Assembly: GCA_017380435.1 (NCBI GenBank)
Contig: JAFODZ010000035.1
Coordinates: 1 to 52,139, forward strand
Direction of reading: 5' to 3'
Origin: Oscillospiraceae bacterium
GTDB lineage: Bacteria; Bacillota; Clostridia; Oscillospirales; Oscillospiraceae
Length of the DNA stretch: 52,139 nucleotides
The notes beneath the pieces were generated by a model that had not been told where the DNA came from, searched no databases, and worked only from the letters and a program-made list of their open reading frames with translations. A program made the position numbers and the translations under genes. Of the stretch, positions 33,069-41,294 are shown piece by piece (position 1 is the stretch's first letter; each line of letters opens with the position of its first letter).

Positions 33069-33194
33069 GGCATGAGCGGCTCGCCGATTATACAGGACGG
33101 AAAACTGATTGGCGCTGTGTCCCATGTTTTGGTCAATGACCCCACAACGGGCTACGGTATCTTTATCGAGAATATGTTAGATGCTGCGGCGTAG
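33069..33194 (+). pseudogene. Displaced 3' fragment of spoIVB
   Basis: Encodes [20 protein letters not shown] and on to IENMLDAAA, the last 41 codons of SpoIVB. It aligns without gaps to 29047-29172. By hand count about 21 of 126 bases differ, nearly all synonymous, and only two residues differ (Val to Ile, Thr to Ser). There is no start codon or ribosome site. Homology begins exactly at the GGYATGAGCGGC catalytic-motif codons. The TAG stop lies in the first bases of a GTAGGGG family D repeat. Confidence 0.9.
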
Positions 33195-33242
33195 GGGACG
33201 GGTTTCCCGTCCCATTCGCGGGAGGCGAAACGCCTCCCCTAC
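33191..33242. repeat. Family D double hairpin
   Basis: GTAGGGGACGGGTTTCCCGTCCC, then CGGGAGGCGAAACGCCTCCC and CTAC. A nearly identical copy lies at 36080-36132. Confidence 0.75.
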
Positions 33243-33314
33243 AATTTATGACGGGGGTGATTTTATGGATTCTCGCACCCGTCTTTGGGCGCAAATTCCG
33301 TTTGAGAAAAACAG

Positions 33315-33343
33315 TTGCCTTTCTGTGGCGGATATGCTATAAT
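33315..33343 (+). promoter_or_regulatory. Promoter of putP
   Basis: TTGCCT (33315-33320), 17-base spacer, TATAAT (33338-33343), 80 bases before the start codon. Confidence 0.7.
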
Positions 33344-33422
33344 GCGAACAATGTTTTGTTTTGGGATATTTTTCCCCATTTTCAAGGCTAAAAAACCATT
33401 TTTTTACAGGAGGGGATTCAAA

Positions 33423-34991
33423 ATGGACAGCAAAACCATTCAAATCCTAATCGCAATGATTATTTACATGGCCGCCGTGATCGCCATCGGTCTGGTCTAT
33501 GCCAAACGGGCCAACAAAAGCTCTGAGGCATATTTCTTAGGCGGCCGTTCTCTCGGCCCCTGGGTCACCGCTATGAGCGCCGAAGCTTCGGATATGAGCG
33601 GCTGGCTGCTGATGGGTCTGCCCGGCGTTGCCTACTGGTGCGGCCTTGCCGACGCCTTCTGGACCGCTTTCGGTCTGGCTGTGGGTACATATCTGAACTG
33701 GCTCATCGTTTCCAAGCGGCTGCGCCGTTACAGCATCCGCGCCAACAACTCTATCACCCTGCCGGACTTTTTCTCCAACCGTTTCCGGGAGAAGAATAAG
33801 ACCATTATGGCGCTGGCTGCTCTGTTTATTCTCATTTTCTTCACCGTGTATGCTTCCAGCTGCCTGGTCACCTGCGGCAAGCTGTTCTCCTCTTTGTTCG
33901 GAGCGCCTTACATCTCTATGATGATCCTGGGCGCCGTATTTGTACTGGTTTACACCATTCTCGGCGGCTTCCTGGCAGAAAGCGCCTCCGACTTTATGCA
34001 GGCCATCGTGATGATCGTTGCTCTGGCTGTGATCGTTACCATCGGCACTGTCAACGCAGGCGGTATCGGCGCTGTGATGGAAAACGCCAAGTCCATCCCC
34101 GGCTTTATGGAATTTTTCGGTCTGGCAACGCCCACTCTGGACGATGCCGGTCAGCAGCTTGTGGAGGCCGGCAAGCCGGTCTTCGGCGCTGCCAGCGACT
34201 ACGGCTTCCTCACCGTCTGCTCCATGATGGCTTGGGGTCTGGGTTACTTCGGTATGCCCCAGGTCCTGCTGCGCTTTATGGCTATCCGTAAGGAAGAAGA
34301 ACTGGGCCGCTCTCGCCGGATCGCTATGATCTGGGTGGTGATTTCCCTGGCTGTTGCCGTATTCATCGGCATCGTGGGCCGCCAGCTGTTCCCCGTTGCC
34401 CATCTGACCAAGTCCGCTTCGGAAAACATCTTCATCACCCTGGCTACCACTTCCCTGCCCCCGCTGCTGGCAGGCTTCGTCATGGCCGGAATTTTGGCTG
34501 CCACCATCAGCTCCTCTGACTCCTATCTGCTGATCGCCGCCTCTGCCCTGTCCAAGAACATCTTCCAGGGCATCATCAAGAGAAACGCCTCCGACAAGCA
34601 GGTTATGTGGGTATCCCGGATCACCCTGCTGGTGCTCACCGCCATCGCCGTGGTCATCGCGCTGGACGAAAAGAGCGTTATCTTCCAGATCGTTTCCTTT
34701 GCCTGGGCCGGCTTCGGCGCAACCTTCGGCCCGCTGATGCTCTTTAGCCTGTTCTGGAAGCGGATCAACAAGGCCGGTGCGATTGCCGGTATGGTCAGCG
34801 GCGCAGGTATGGTATTTTTGTGGAAGCTGGTCATCAGCAAGCTGGGCGGCGTATTTGCCATCTATGAATTGCTGCCTGCCTTCATTTTCTCCAGCATCTG
34901 CATCGTGGTCATTTCCCTGCTGACCAAGGCTCCCTCCAAGGAAATCGAAGAGGATTTTGAAGCTGTGCGCAGCGGCAAGGGTCTGAACTAA
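33423..34991 (+). CDS. putP: Sodium/proline symporter PutP
   Basis: Solute:sodium symporter family, 522 residues with about 13 hydrophobic helices. The segments YFLGGRSLGPWVTAMSAEASDMSGWLLMG are diagnostic of PutP (Na+ and proline sites in helix 2), with TILGGFLAESASDFMQAIVM and GILAATISSSDSYLL downstream. It imports proline using the sodium gradient. AGGAGGGG precedes the ATG; the frame is open upstream but has no start with a ribosome site. It stands alone behind a good promoter. Confidence 0.93.
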   Translation: MDSKTIQILIAMIIYMAAVIAIGLVYAKRANKSSEAYFLGGRSLGPWVTAMSAEASDMSGWLLMGLPGVAYWCGLADAFWTAFGLAVGTYLNWLIVSKRLRRYSIRANNSITLPDFFSNRFREKNKTIMALAALFILIFFTVYASSCLVTCGKLFSSLFGAPYISMMILGAVFVLVYTILGGFLAESASDFMQAIVMIVALAVIVTIGTVNAGGIGAVMENAKSIPGFMEFFGLATPTLDDAGQQLVEAGKPVFGAASDYGFLTVCSMMAWGLGYFGMPQVLLRFMAIRKEEELGRSRRIAMIWVVISLAVAVFIGIVGRQLFPVAHLTKSASENIFITLATTSLPPLLAGFVMAGILAATISSSDSYLLIAASALSKNIFQGIIKRNASDKQVMWVSRITLLVLTAIAVVIALDEKSVIFQIVSFAWAGFGATFGPLMLFSLFWKRINKAGAIAGMVSGAGMVFLWKLVISKLGGVFAIYELLPAFIFSSICIVVISLLTKAPSKEIEEDFEAVRSGKGLN

Positions 34992-35000
34992 ACTGCTATT

Positions 35001-35043
35001 GTAGGGGCGGGTCATCCGCCCCTATATGATTGATTCGCCCCTA
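35001..35043. repeat. Family D short element
   Basis: GTAGGGGCGGGTCATCCGCCCC followed by TATATGATTGATTCGCCCCTAC. It lies between putP and the TraB-like gene. Confidence 0.6.
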
Positions 35044-35067
35044 CGGGTTTTAAGGAGAGATTGGATT

Positions 35068-36018
35068 ATGAAACGGAAAATTGCCGTTGTATTTTTGGTG
35101 CTGTGCCTGCTGCTGACGGCCTGCACGCCCCTTTCCGGGAAGGAAGATGAAGTCCAGAGTACTGCCACGCCGCTGCTTTACAAGGTCAGCGACGAAACCG
35201 GCAATGTGCTTTGGCTGTTCGGCTCCATCCATGTGGGCCGGGAAGACTACTATCCCCTGCCGGAATATGTGCTGACCGCCTTTGACGGCAGCGATGCCCT
35301 GGCGGTGGAGATGGATATTATGGCCTTTGAATGGAACTTCCCCTTACAGACCCAGCTTTTACAGAAGCTGATGTATTTAGACGGCTCTACCGTACAATCC
35401 CACCTGCAGCCGGAAACCTACCGCCGGGCGGTGGAGATCTTGGAGGAAAACGAATCCTACAGCGAAAGCTTTGCCTACTACAAGCCGGTCTTCTGGTGGA
35501 GCACCATTGAAAGCCTGTGCATGAAAAAAACAGGTGCGCAGACTGCTCTGGGCATTGACCGGCATCTGCTGAAGCGGGCCAGAAATGACGGCAAGCCGGT
35601 GCGGGAAGTGGAATCGGCGGAATTTCAGTATGGGATGATGGCAGAGTTTTCTGAGGAGCTACAGATCGAGCTTTTGGAGAGTTCCATCGCCCTCTACGAC
35701 GATTGGGAAGCCAGCGCTGCGGATTTGCAGCAGATGATGGATCTTTGGGCGGGTGGTGACGAAGCCGCCTTTGCCGCTTATCTGAACACAGAAGTGGAGT
35801 ATGCCGACGAGGAGGAAGCGGCGCTGTACGCAGAATACCACGACAAGCTGATCGTCCAGCGCAACGCCACCATGACCGAATATGCCGAGGAGGCCCTCCT
35901 CTCCGGCGAGGAGATCTTCATCTGTGTGGGCGCGGCCCATATTGTGGGCCAGGGCGCCATTGCGGAAAATCTGCGTGAGCTTGGCTACACCGTGGAGATT
36001 GTCACCGCAGAATCCTAA
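35068..36018 (+). CDS. TraB/GumN family lipoprotein
   Basis: A 316-residue exported lipoprotein of the TraB/GumN (Tiki-like) superfamily. The signal peptide ends in lipobox LLTAC with Cys19. The two hallmark motifs are FGSIHVG near the start of the mature domain and CVGAAHIVG near the end, which carry the putative metal-binding and catalytic residues. Related eukaryotic Tiki proteins are metalloproteases; the bacterial role is unknown. AAGGAGAG precedes the chosen ATG. It ends just before a strong terminator. Confidence 0.85.
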   Translation: MKRKIAVVFLVLCLLLTACTPLSGKEDEVQSTATPLLYKVSDETGNVLWLFGSIHVGREDYYPLPEYVLTAFDGSDALAVEMDIMAFEWNFPLQTQLLQKLMYLDGSTVQSHLQPETYRRAVEILEENESYSESFAYYKPVFWWSTIESLCMKKTGAQTALGIDRHLLKRARNDGKPVREVESAEFQYGMMAEFSEELQIELLESSIALYDDWEASAADLQQMMDLWAGGDEAAFAAYLNTEVEYADEEEAALYAEYHDKLIVQRNATMTEYAEEALLSGEEIFICVGAAHIVGQGAIAENLRELGYTVEIVTAES

Positions 36019-36027
36019 CACCTACCT

Positions 36028-36057
36028 AAACCACCGGTAATTCACCGGTGGTTTTTT
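36028..36057 (+). terminator. Terminator after the TraB/GumN gene
   Basis: AAACCACCGGT and ACCGGTGGTTT form an 11-base stem with an AATTC loop, ending in six T. Confidence 0.9.
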
Positions 36058-36079
36058 GTTGGTCAATGCACCCAGCCGT

Positions 36080-36189
36080 GTAGGGGACGGGTTTCCCGTC
36101 CCGAATTGCGGGAGGCGGAACGCCTCCCCTACGGATTCTCACAATGACACATTTTTTGAGGGGGCGGGCGGATGATATCCGCCCCTACG
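36080..36189. repeat. Family D hairpins in series
   Basis: GTAGGGGACGGG and GGGAGGCGGAACGCCTCCCC at 36080-36132 parallel the copy at 33191. A variant of the family C end (ACGGATTCTCACAATGACAC) follows, and then GGGCGGATGATATCCGCCCC to 36189. Confidence 0.7.
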
Positions 36190-36197
36190 AGGGGATA

Positions 36198-36234
36198 CGG
36201 ATTGCCACGGGCATAAATGCCCTCGCAATGACAC
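36198..36234. repeat. Family C small hairpin element, copy 2
   Basis: CGGATTGCCACG and CTCGCAATGACAC flanks with inner hairpin GGGCATAAATGCCC; both arms differ from copy 1 yet remain paired. Confidence 0.85.
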
Positions 36235-36269
36235 GGGATTGTAGAGTTTGTGCGTGATAGCGGAAAATA

Positions 36270-36434
36270 CCCTCCCCCGGGGGGAGGGTGTCGCGGCGTT
36301 AGCCGTGACGGGTGAGGAACGGCGACAGGTTGGAAATGGTATGAAGCCTGATAGTAAGGTAAAGGTCGTCAGCTTTCTGCCCGCATTCCTCATCCGTCAG
36401 CCCTTTGGGCTGCCACCTTCCCCCCGGGGGAAGG
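36270..36434. repeat. Family E long hairpin element, copy 3
   Basis: CCCTCCCCCGGGGGGAGGG at the left with GTCGCGGCGTTAGCCGTGAC; at the right GTCAGCCCTTTGGGCTG and CCTTCCCCCCGGGGGAAGG. The middle holds GAGGAACGGCGACAGG and CCGCATTCCTC, which pair in part. Confidence 0.8.
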
Positions 36435-36468
36435 TAGGGGCATATGTGCAAGTTTTTTCTGTTTTTCA

Positions 36469-36497
36469 TTGCGTTTTTGAAAAGTATATGATATATT
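36469..36497 (+). promoter_or_regulatory. Promoter of the nrnA-nrnA-surE operon
   Basis: TTGCGT (36469-36474), 17-base spacer, TATATT (36492-36497), about 50 bases before the first start codon. Confidence 0.65.
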
Positions 36498-36547
36498 AAA
36501 ATGTAATGGACTTTTACAATAACTTACCGTATGCGAGGAGGAATACG

Positions 36548-37489
36548 ATGTTTCAGAAGATTTTCAACTTGATTCAAAAATACGACACCATCATCATTCA
36601 CCGCCACAACAAGCCCGACGGCGACGCCATCGGCAGCCAGGTGGGATTGAAGCATATTTTAATGGCCAATTTCCCGGAAAAAACCGTTTACGCCGTGGGC
36701 GATGACCCCCGGTTCTTCGGCTTTGTCCAGGGTTCTCAGATGGACACCGTGGCAGACAGCGCCTACGAAAATGCCTTAGCTATCATTCTCGATTGCGGCG
36801 CATCCGCCCTCATCAGCGACAGCCGCTATTCCCTGGCCCCCGCCACCGCCCGTATGGACCACCACATTTTCTGCGAAACCATTGCCCAGGAAGAAGTGGT
36901 GGATACCAGCTACGAAAGCTGCTGCTCTATGGTCACGGATTTTGCCCGGCAGTGCGGTCTGAAGCTGACCCCCACCGCCGCCCAGGCACTTTACACCGGC
37001 ATCGTCACCGATTCCGGCCGCTTCCGCTACGACGGCACCACCGCCCGCACCCATGCCCTGGCTTCCTGGCTGATGGAGCAGGAATTTGACACCAACGAGA
37101 TTTTCCGCAATCTCTACGCCGACAGCTACGAAAACAAAAAGCTCAAGGCGCAATTCATTTTAAAAATTCAATTCACCCCCGCAAACACCGCCTATATCTA
37201 CACCACCCGGGAGGAATTTGACACCTTTGGCGCGGATCTTTTCACCATCTCCCGGGGTATGACCAACACCATGGCGGATATGAAGGGCGTGAGCATCTGG
37301 GCCAACTTCACAGAAACGGAAAACGGCATCCTCTGCGAGCTGCGCTCCAGCCTGCACACCATTCAGCCCATCGCTGTCAAATACGGCGGCGGCGGTCACG
37401 CCAAGGCCTGCGGCTGCACCGTTCCCGACCGGGAAACGGTGATGGCTCTGCTTGCCGATCTTGACGAAATTGGAGGAACACAAGTATGA
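36548..37489 (+). CDS. nrnA: DHH/DHHA1 phosphoesterase NrnA, copy 1
   Basis: NrnA-type enzyme that degrades very short RNA and 3'-phosphoadenosine-5'-phosphate or cyclic-dinucleotide products. The 313-residue protein has HRHNKPDGDAIGS (H18, H20, D24, D26), LDCGAS with Asp82, the DHH motif at 104-106 and a C-terminal DHHA1 domain ending in GGGGHAKACG. All metal ligands are present. GAGGAGG precedes the ATG. The next gene is a paralogue that overlaps it by four bases. NrnA usually sits between rbfA and truB in Clostridia; here that slot is empty. Confidence 0.88.
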   Translation: MFQKIFNLIQKYDTIIIHRHNKPDGDAIGSQVGLKHILMANFPEKTVYAVGDDPRFFGFVQGSQMDTVADSAYENALAIILDCGASALISDSRYSLAPATARMDHHIFCETIAQEEVVDTSYESCCSMVTDFARQCGLKLTPTAAQALYTGIVTDSGRFRYDGTTARTHALASWLMEQEFDTNEIFRNLYADSYENKKLKAQFILKIQFTPANTAYIYTTREEFDTFGADLFTISRGMTNTMADMKGVSIWANFTETENGILCELRSSLHTIQPIAVKYGGGGHAKACGCTVPDRETVMALLADLDEIGGTQV

Positions 37490-38469
37490 ACATGGAAATG
37501 ATGGAGAAAATTCTCCAAAAAATTAAAGAATACGACCGCATTATGATCTTTCGCCATGTGCGCAACGACGGCGACTGCGTGGGCGCATCCAAGGGTCTGA
37601 AGACCATTTTGCAGCTTAGCTTCCCGGAAAAGGAAGTTTATCTCATCGACACCGATACCGCCGCCTATCTGGAATTTTTAGGCCCGGAGGACGAGCCGGT
37701 TGACGAAGAGCTGTACAAGGATGCTTTGGGCATTGTGGTGGATACCGCCTCGGAAAACCGCATCTCCAACAAAAACTACGCCCTGTGCAAAGAGCTGATC
37801 AAGATTGACCACCATATTCCTCTGGAAAATTACGGCAGCCTTTGCTGGGTGGAAGAGGAGCGCTCCTCCTGCTGCGAGATGATCGTGGTATTTTACGAGG
37901 CCTTTAAAGATCAGCTGAAGATCAACTCCGAAGCTGCTACCTACCTCTACACCGGCATGGTCACCGACTCCGGCCGGTTCAAGTACGCCGGCACCAACGG
38001 CCACACCCTCCGGGCAGCCGCCACGCTGCTGGATGTGGGCGTAGATATTGAAACTCTGTACGCCCGGCTGTATCTGGAAGCCTTCGGATATTTGAAGTTC
38101 AAGGCCCATGTGTATAACCGGATGCAGATCACCGAAAACGGCGTGGCTTATCTGTTTGTGGATAAGGCTATGCAGGAGGAATTCGGTCTGACCCAGGAGC
38201 AGGCCAGCGCCTGCGTGGGCAACCTGGATTCCATCCGGGATGTGATCTGCTGGATGGTCTTCATCGAAAACGCCGAAACCGAAACCATTCGGGTGCGTCT
38301 GCGTTCCCGCTTCGTCACCATCAACGAAATTGCTGAAAAATACCACGGCGGCGGTCACGCCAATGCCAGCGGCGCTACGGTCTATTCCATCGAGGAAATG
38401 AACGCTCTGCTTGCTGACGCCGATCAGCACGTCAAACAATACAAAGAAACACACGAGGGTTGGCTATGA
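37486..38469 (+). CDS. DHH/DHHA1 phosphoesterase, tandem paralogue
   Basis: A 327-residue paralogue of the preceding protein with the same layout: FRHVRNDGDCVGAS (H24, D28, D30), VVDTAS with D86, DHH at 108-110 and C-terminal GGGHANASGA. The metal site is complete, so it should be active. It differs throughout from copy 1, indicating an old duplication with possible substrate division. It overlaps copy 1 (four bases) and surE (four bases), so all three are co-translated. Confidence 0.87.
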   Translation: MNMEMMEKILQKIKEYDRIMIFRHVRNDGDCVGASKGLKTILQLSFPEKEVYLIDTDTAAYLEFLGPEDEPVDEELYKDALGIVVDTASENRISNKNYALCKELIKIDHHIPLENYGSLCWVEEERSSCCEMIVVFYEAFKDQLKINSEAATYLYTGMVTDSGRFKYAGTNGHTLRAAATLLDVGVDIETLYARLYLEAFGYLKFKAHVYNRMQITENGVAYLFVDKAMQEEFGLTQEQASACVGNLDSIRDVICWMVFIENAETETIRVRLRSRFVTINEIAEKYHGGGHANASGATVYSIEEMNALLADADQHVKQYKETHEGWL

Positions 38470-39179
38470 GAATTTTAATTACAAACGATGACTCCATTTC
38501 CGCCTCCCAGCTTCTGCCGCTGATCCGGTGGTGCAAAAAGCTGGGTCAAGTGACCACCGTTGTTCCCGCTGTGGAGCAAAGCGGCAAAAGCCACGGCATC
38601 CAGATCATGAACCCCTTCCGGGCCAAAAAGCAAATGCTGGAGGATGAAGAGGTTTGGGCAGTGGAATCCTCCCCGGCAGACTGCGTGCGCTTTGCGGTGA
38701 TGGGACTGAAGCAGGATTTTGACCTGGTTGTTTCCGGCGTAAACCGGGGCTGCAATATGGGTCTGGATGTGATGTACTCCGGCACCGTCGCCGCCATCTA
38801 CGAGGCCGCAGCTTTGGGCATCCCCGCCGTTGCCTTCTCCTCCCCCTTCCAGGGATACGAAACGGTTATCTCCCGGCTGGACGAGGTTTGGGCGTATTTT
38901 GAAGAGAACAAGCTTTTCCAAAAGCACAGCCTTTACAATGTCAACATCCCGCCCGAACCCAAGGGCATTTGCATCACCCATCAGGGCGGCCCGTACTACA
39001 CCGACGATTTTGACCCCCGGGAGGACGATTTCTATATGCCCATAGGCCGTTGCGTCCACGAAAACAAGGGCGATCTGAGCATCGACACCGACTGCGTCAT
39101 CAGCGGCTACACCTCCATCACCCCCATGACCTTAGAGCGCACCGACTGGCAGGTTTATAAGCTGCTCAGAAACGAATAA
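38466..39179 (+). CDS. surE: 5'/3'-nucleotidase SurE
   Basis: SurE nucleoside-monophosphate phosphatase, 238 residues. It opens ILITNDDS with D8 and D9 as metal ligands, then QSGKSHGI, SGVNRGCNMG and YSGTVAAIYEAA, all classic SurE segments. The start overlaps the previous stop as ATGA. With two NrnA enzymes in front, this operon could take oligoribonucleotides down to mononucleotides and then nucleosides. Confidence 0.93.
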   Translation: MRILITNDDSISASQLLPLIRWCKKLGQVTTVVPAVEQSGKSHGIQIMNPFRAKKQMLEDEEVWAVESSPADCVRFAVMGLKQDFDLVVSGVNRGCNMGLDVMYSGTVAAIYEAAALGIPAVAFSSPFQGYETVISRLDEVWAYFEENKLFQKHSLYNVNIPPEPKGICITHQGGPYYTDDFDPREDDFYMPIGRCVHENKGDLSIDTDCVISGYTSITPMTLERTDWQVYKLLRNE

Positions 39180-39194
39180 TCCGCCCACGCCATA

Positions 39195-39420
39195 CCTTCC
39201 CCCGAGGGTGGTGCTCCGCGCAGCGAGTTATAAATAGTCGATTGCCGGGGGCAATCGCTCCTTAATTGGTAGGTGGCCGAGCGAAGCGAGGTCGGATGAG
39301 GAATACGGGCAGTAATCTTGCAAATGCTGACCATCCATCAGACCTCATACCGTTTCCACCCTGTCGCCGTTCCTCACCCGTCACGGCTTACGCCGCGACA
39401 CCCTCCCCCCGGGGGAGGGT
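39195..39420. repeat. Family E long hairpin element, copy 4
   Basis: CCTTCCCCCGAGGG at the left, GATTGCCGGGGGCAATC hairpin, GAGCGAAGCGAGG, then the long middle and CGTCACGGCTTACGCCGCGACA with CCCTCCCCCCGGGGGAGGG at the right. The left half has an extra segment not present in other copies. Confidence 0.75.
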
Positions 39421-39427
39421 ATATCCA

Positions 39428-39476
39428 CTTCCCCAGTCACGGCTTACGCCGCGCCCCCCCTCAGTGAGGGGGCCGA
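39428..39476. repeat. Family E half element
   Basis: CTTCCCCAGTCACGGCTTAC, then CCCCCTCAGTGAGGGGGC, like the half element at 19941. It ends 16 bases before the MATE gene start. Confidence 0.65.
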
Positions 39477-39491
39477 GATTACGATAAACAG

Positions 39492-40943
39492 GTGAAAAAA
39501 TTGAAAGACAAACGACTTCCTATGCCGGGTGAAAACAAAATGGGTACCATGCCGGTGGGCAAGCTTTTGCTGACCATGGCCCTCCCCCTGGCGCTTTCCA
39601 TGCTGGTGCAGGCATTTTACAATGTGGTCGATAGCTACTTTGTATCCCTCATCAGTGCGGACAACGCCGATGCCAACACCGCCCTTTCCCTGGCCTTCCC
39701 CATTCAGAACCTGCAAATCGGCTTTGCCACCGGCATTGCCGTGGGTATGAACAGCCTTTTGAGCAAATCTCTGGGCGAGGGTGACCGGAAACGGGCCAGC
39801 CATACTGCCGGCAACGGCATCACCCTGACCATGATTTGTATGGCAGTATTTATGCTGTTCGGCTTTGTGGGCGTTCCGGCATACTACAGCGTATTCGGTG
39901 CCAACGAAGTCACCACCGCCTACGGCATCAGCTACACCGGTATTTGCTCCATTTTCTGCTTCGGCAGCTTTGTTGCCATCTTAGGCGAGCGGCTGCTCCA
40001 ATCCTCCGGCCGGTCGGTTTACACCATGATCACCCAAAGCACCGGCGCCGTGGTCAACATTCTCCTTGACCCGCTGTTTATTTTGGGTTCTGAGGGCGTT
40101 TCCCGGCTCATCGGCATCGAGCTGCCCTTCTATGTTCCCCGGATGGAGGTAGCCGGTGCTGCCATTGCCACCGTCATCGCCCAGTGGGTATCCGGACTGT
40201 TGGCGGTCATTTTCAATCTGACCAAAAACCCGGATGTGGATTTCAAGCTGAAATATCTGCTGCCCAAGGCAGAGATCGTGGGCAAGATCCTCTCCGTAGG
40301 CATCCCCTCCATCATTATGATGGCCATTGGCTCGGTGATGAATTTCTGCATGAACCAGATTTTCATGAGCTTCTCCCACACCTACGGACAGACACCTACC
40401 GCCGTCTTCGGTATCTATTTCAAGCTCCAAAGCTTCTTCTTTATGCCCCTGTTTGGCATCAACAACGCCGCCATTTCCATTATCGCCTTCAACTACGGCG
40501 CCAAGCAGCCGAAACGGATCCTGGATACCCTGAAGCTCTCGGTGGCCGCGGCGCTGACCATTATGTGCATCGGTCTGGCGGTATTCCAGATTTTCCCGGA
40601 TGTGCTGATGGGACTGTTTGAATCGGCTGAGGACAAATCCGCCAGCGATCTGGTGCGCTTCGGCATCAGCGCTCTGCGCACTGTCAGCTTGAACTTCCCC
40701 TTTGCCGCCATCGGCATCGCCCTGAGTGCCAGCTTCCCGGCATTGGGCAACGGCATCTACTCCACCATCACATCCCTTTGCCGGCAGCTGGTGGTGCTTG
40801 TGCCTGCGGCATTTTTGCTGAGTCTGACGGGCAGCGTGGATGCGGTGTGGTGGTCCTTCCCCCTGGCGGAAATCATCAGCGGTATTATCACCGCGCTGCT
40901 GTTCATCCGCATCTACCGCAAAAAAGTCAAACCTTTATTTTAA
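39492..40943 (+). CDS. MATE family efflux transporter
   Basis: A 483-residue multidrug/toxin extrusion protein with 12 predicted helices. LPLALSMLVQAFYNVVDSYFVS is the N-terminal MATE signature, and LGERLLQSSGRSVYTMITQSTG and FGINNAAISIIAFNYGAK mark the repeat-related loops. It probably exports cations or drugs in exchange for Na+ or H+. The start is uncertain: GTG at 39492 and ATG at 39522 both lack a good ribosome site, and the family E half element ends just before them, so the native leader may have been replaced. Confidence 0.88.
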   Translation: MKKLKDKRLPMPGENKMGTMPVGKLLLTMALPLALSMLVQAFYNVVDSYFVSLISADNADANTALSLAFPIQNLQIGFATGIAVGMNSLLSKSLGEGDRKRASHTAGNGITLTMICMAVFMLFGFVGVPAYYSVFGANEVTTAYGISYTGICSIFCFGSFVAILGERLLQSSGRSVYTMITQSTGAVVNILLDPLFILGSEGVSRLIGIELPFYVPRMEVAGAAIATVIAQWVSGLLAVIFNLTKNPDVDFKLKYLLPKAEIVGKILSVGIPSIIMMAIGSVMNFCMNQIFMSFSHTYGQTPTAVFGIYFKLQSFFFMPLFGINNAAISIIAFNYGAKQPKRILDTLKLSVAAALTIMCIGLAVFQIFPDVLMGLFESAEDKSASDLVRFGISALRTVSLNFPFAAIGIALSASFPALGNGIYSTITSLCRQLVVLVPAAFLLSLTGSVDAVWWSFPLAEIISGIITALLFIRIYRKKVKPLF

Positions 40944-40952
40944 TCTGCTGCG

Positions 40953-40988
40953 ATCCCGGTCCTCCAAAACGGATGGACCGGGATTTTT
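40953..40988 (+). terminator. Terminator after the MATE gene
   Basis: ATCCCGGTCC and GGACCGGGAT form a ten-base stem followed by five T. Confidence 0.85.
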
Positions 40989-41026
40989 CATCGTTAGGCC
41001 GCAGCCTGCCGATTGCTCCCAAACTG

Positions 41027-41146
41027 TGTCATCCTGAGTGAGCGCAGCGAATCGAAGGATCTTCGCACTAAATTTTTACTGAGTAGTATCGACAATGCGT
41101 AGATTCTTCGACTACGCATCTTCGATGCTCCGCTCAGAATGACACA
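41027..41146. repeat. Family B palindromic element, copy 3
   Basis: TGTCATCCTGAGTGAGCG start, GAAGGATCTTCGC and TAGATTCTTCGAC inner words, GCTCAGAATGACAC end. It is in the opposite orientation to the copies at 21361 and 22459. Confidence 0.85.
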
Positions 41147-41237
41147 TCGATACGATACCCTGCACCGGATGTCAATTTCATGCCATTGCAAACCGGCGAT
41201 CTGCCGTGGTTTACAATGACATTTTTTGTGGAAACTG

Positions 41238-41266
41238 TTGCTATTTCGGGAAAAATAGGGTATTAT
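41238..41266 (+). promoter_or_regulatory. Promoter of the ADP-ribosylglycohydrolase-like gene
   Basis: TTGCTA (41238-41243), 17-base spacer, TATTAT (41261-41266), 28 bases before the start codon. Confidence 0.6.
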
Positions 41267-41294
41267 TACAAAAAAGATGGAGGTGTATGCCAGG

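Noticed and set aside
33069-33194. A second working spoIVB gene
   Set aside because: Only the last 41 codons are present and there is no start or ribosome site.
36248-36499. 83-codon frame before nrnA
   Set aside because: Translation of a family E repeat; no ribosome site.
39266-39487. 73-codon frame before the MATE gene
   Set aside because: Translation of family E repeats.
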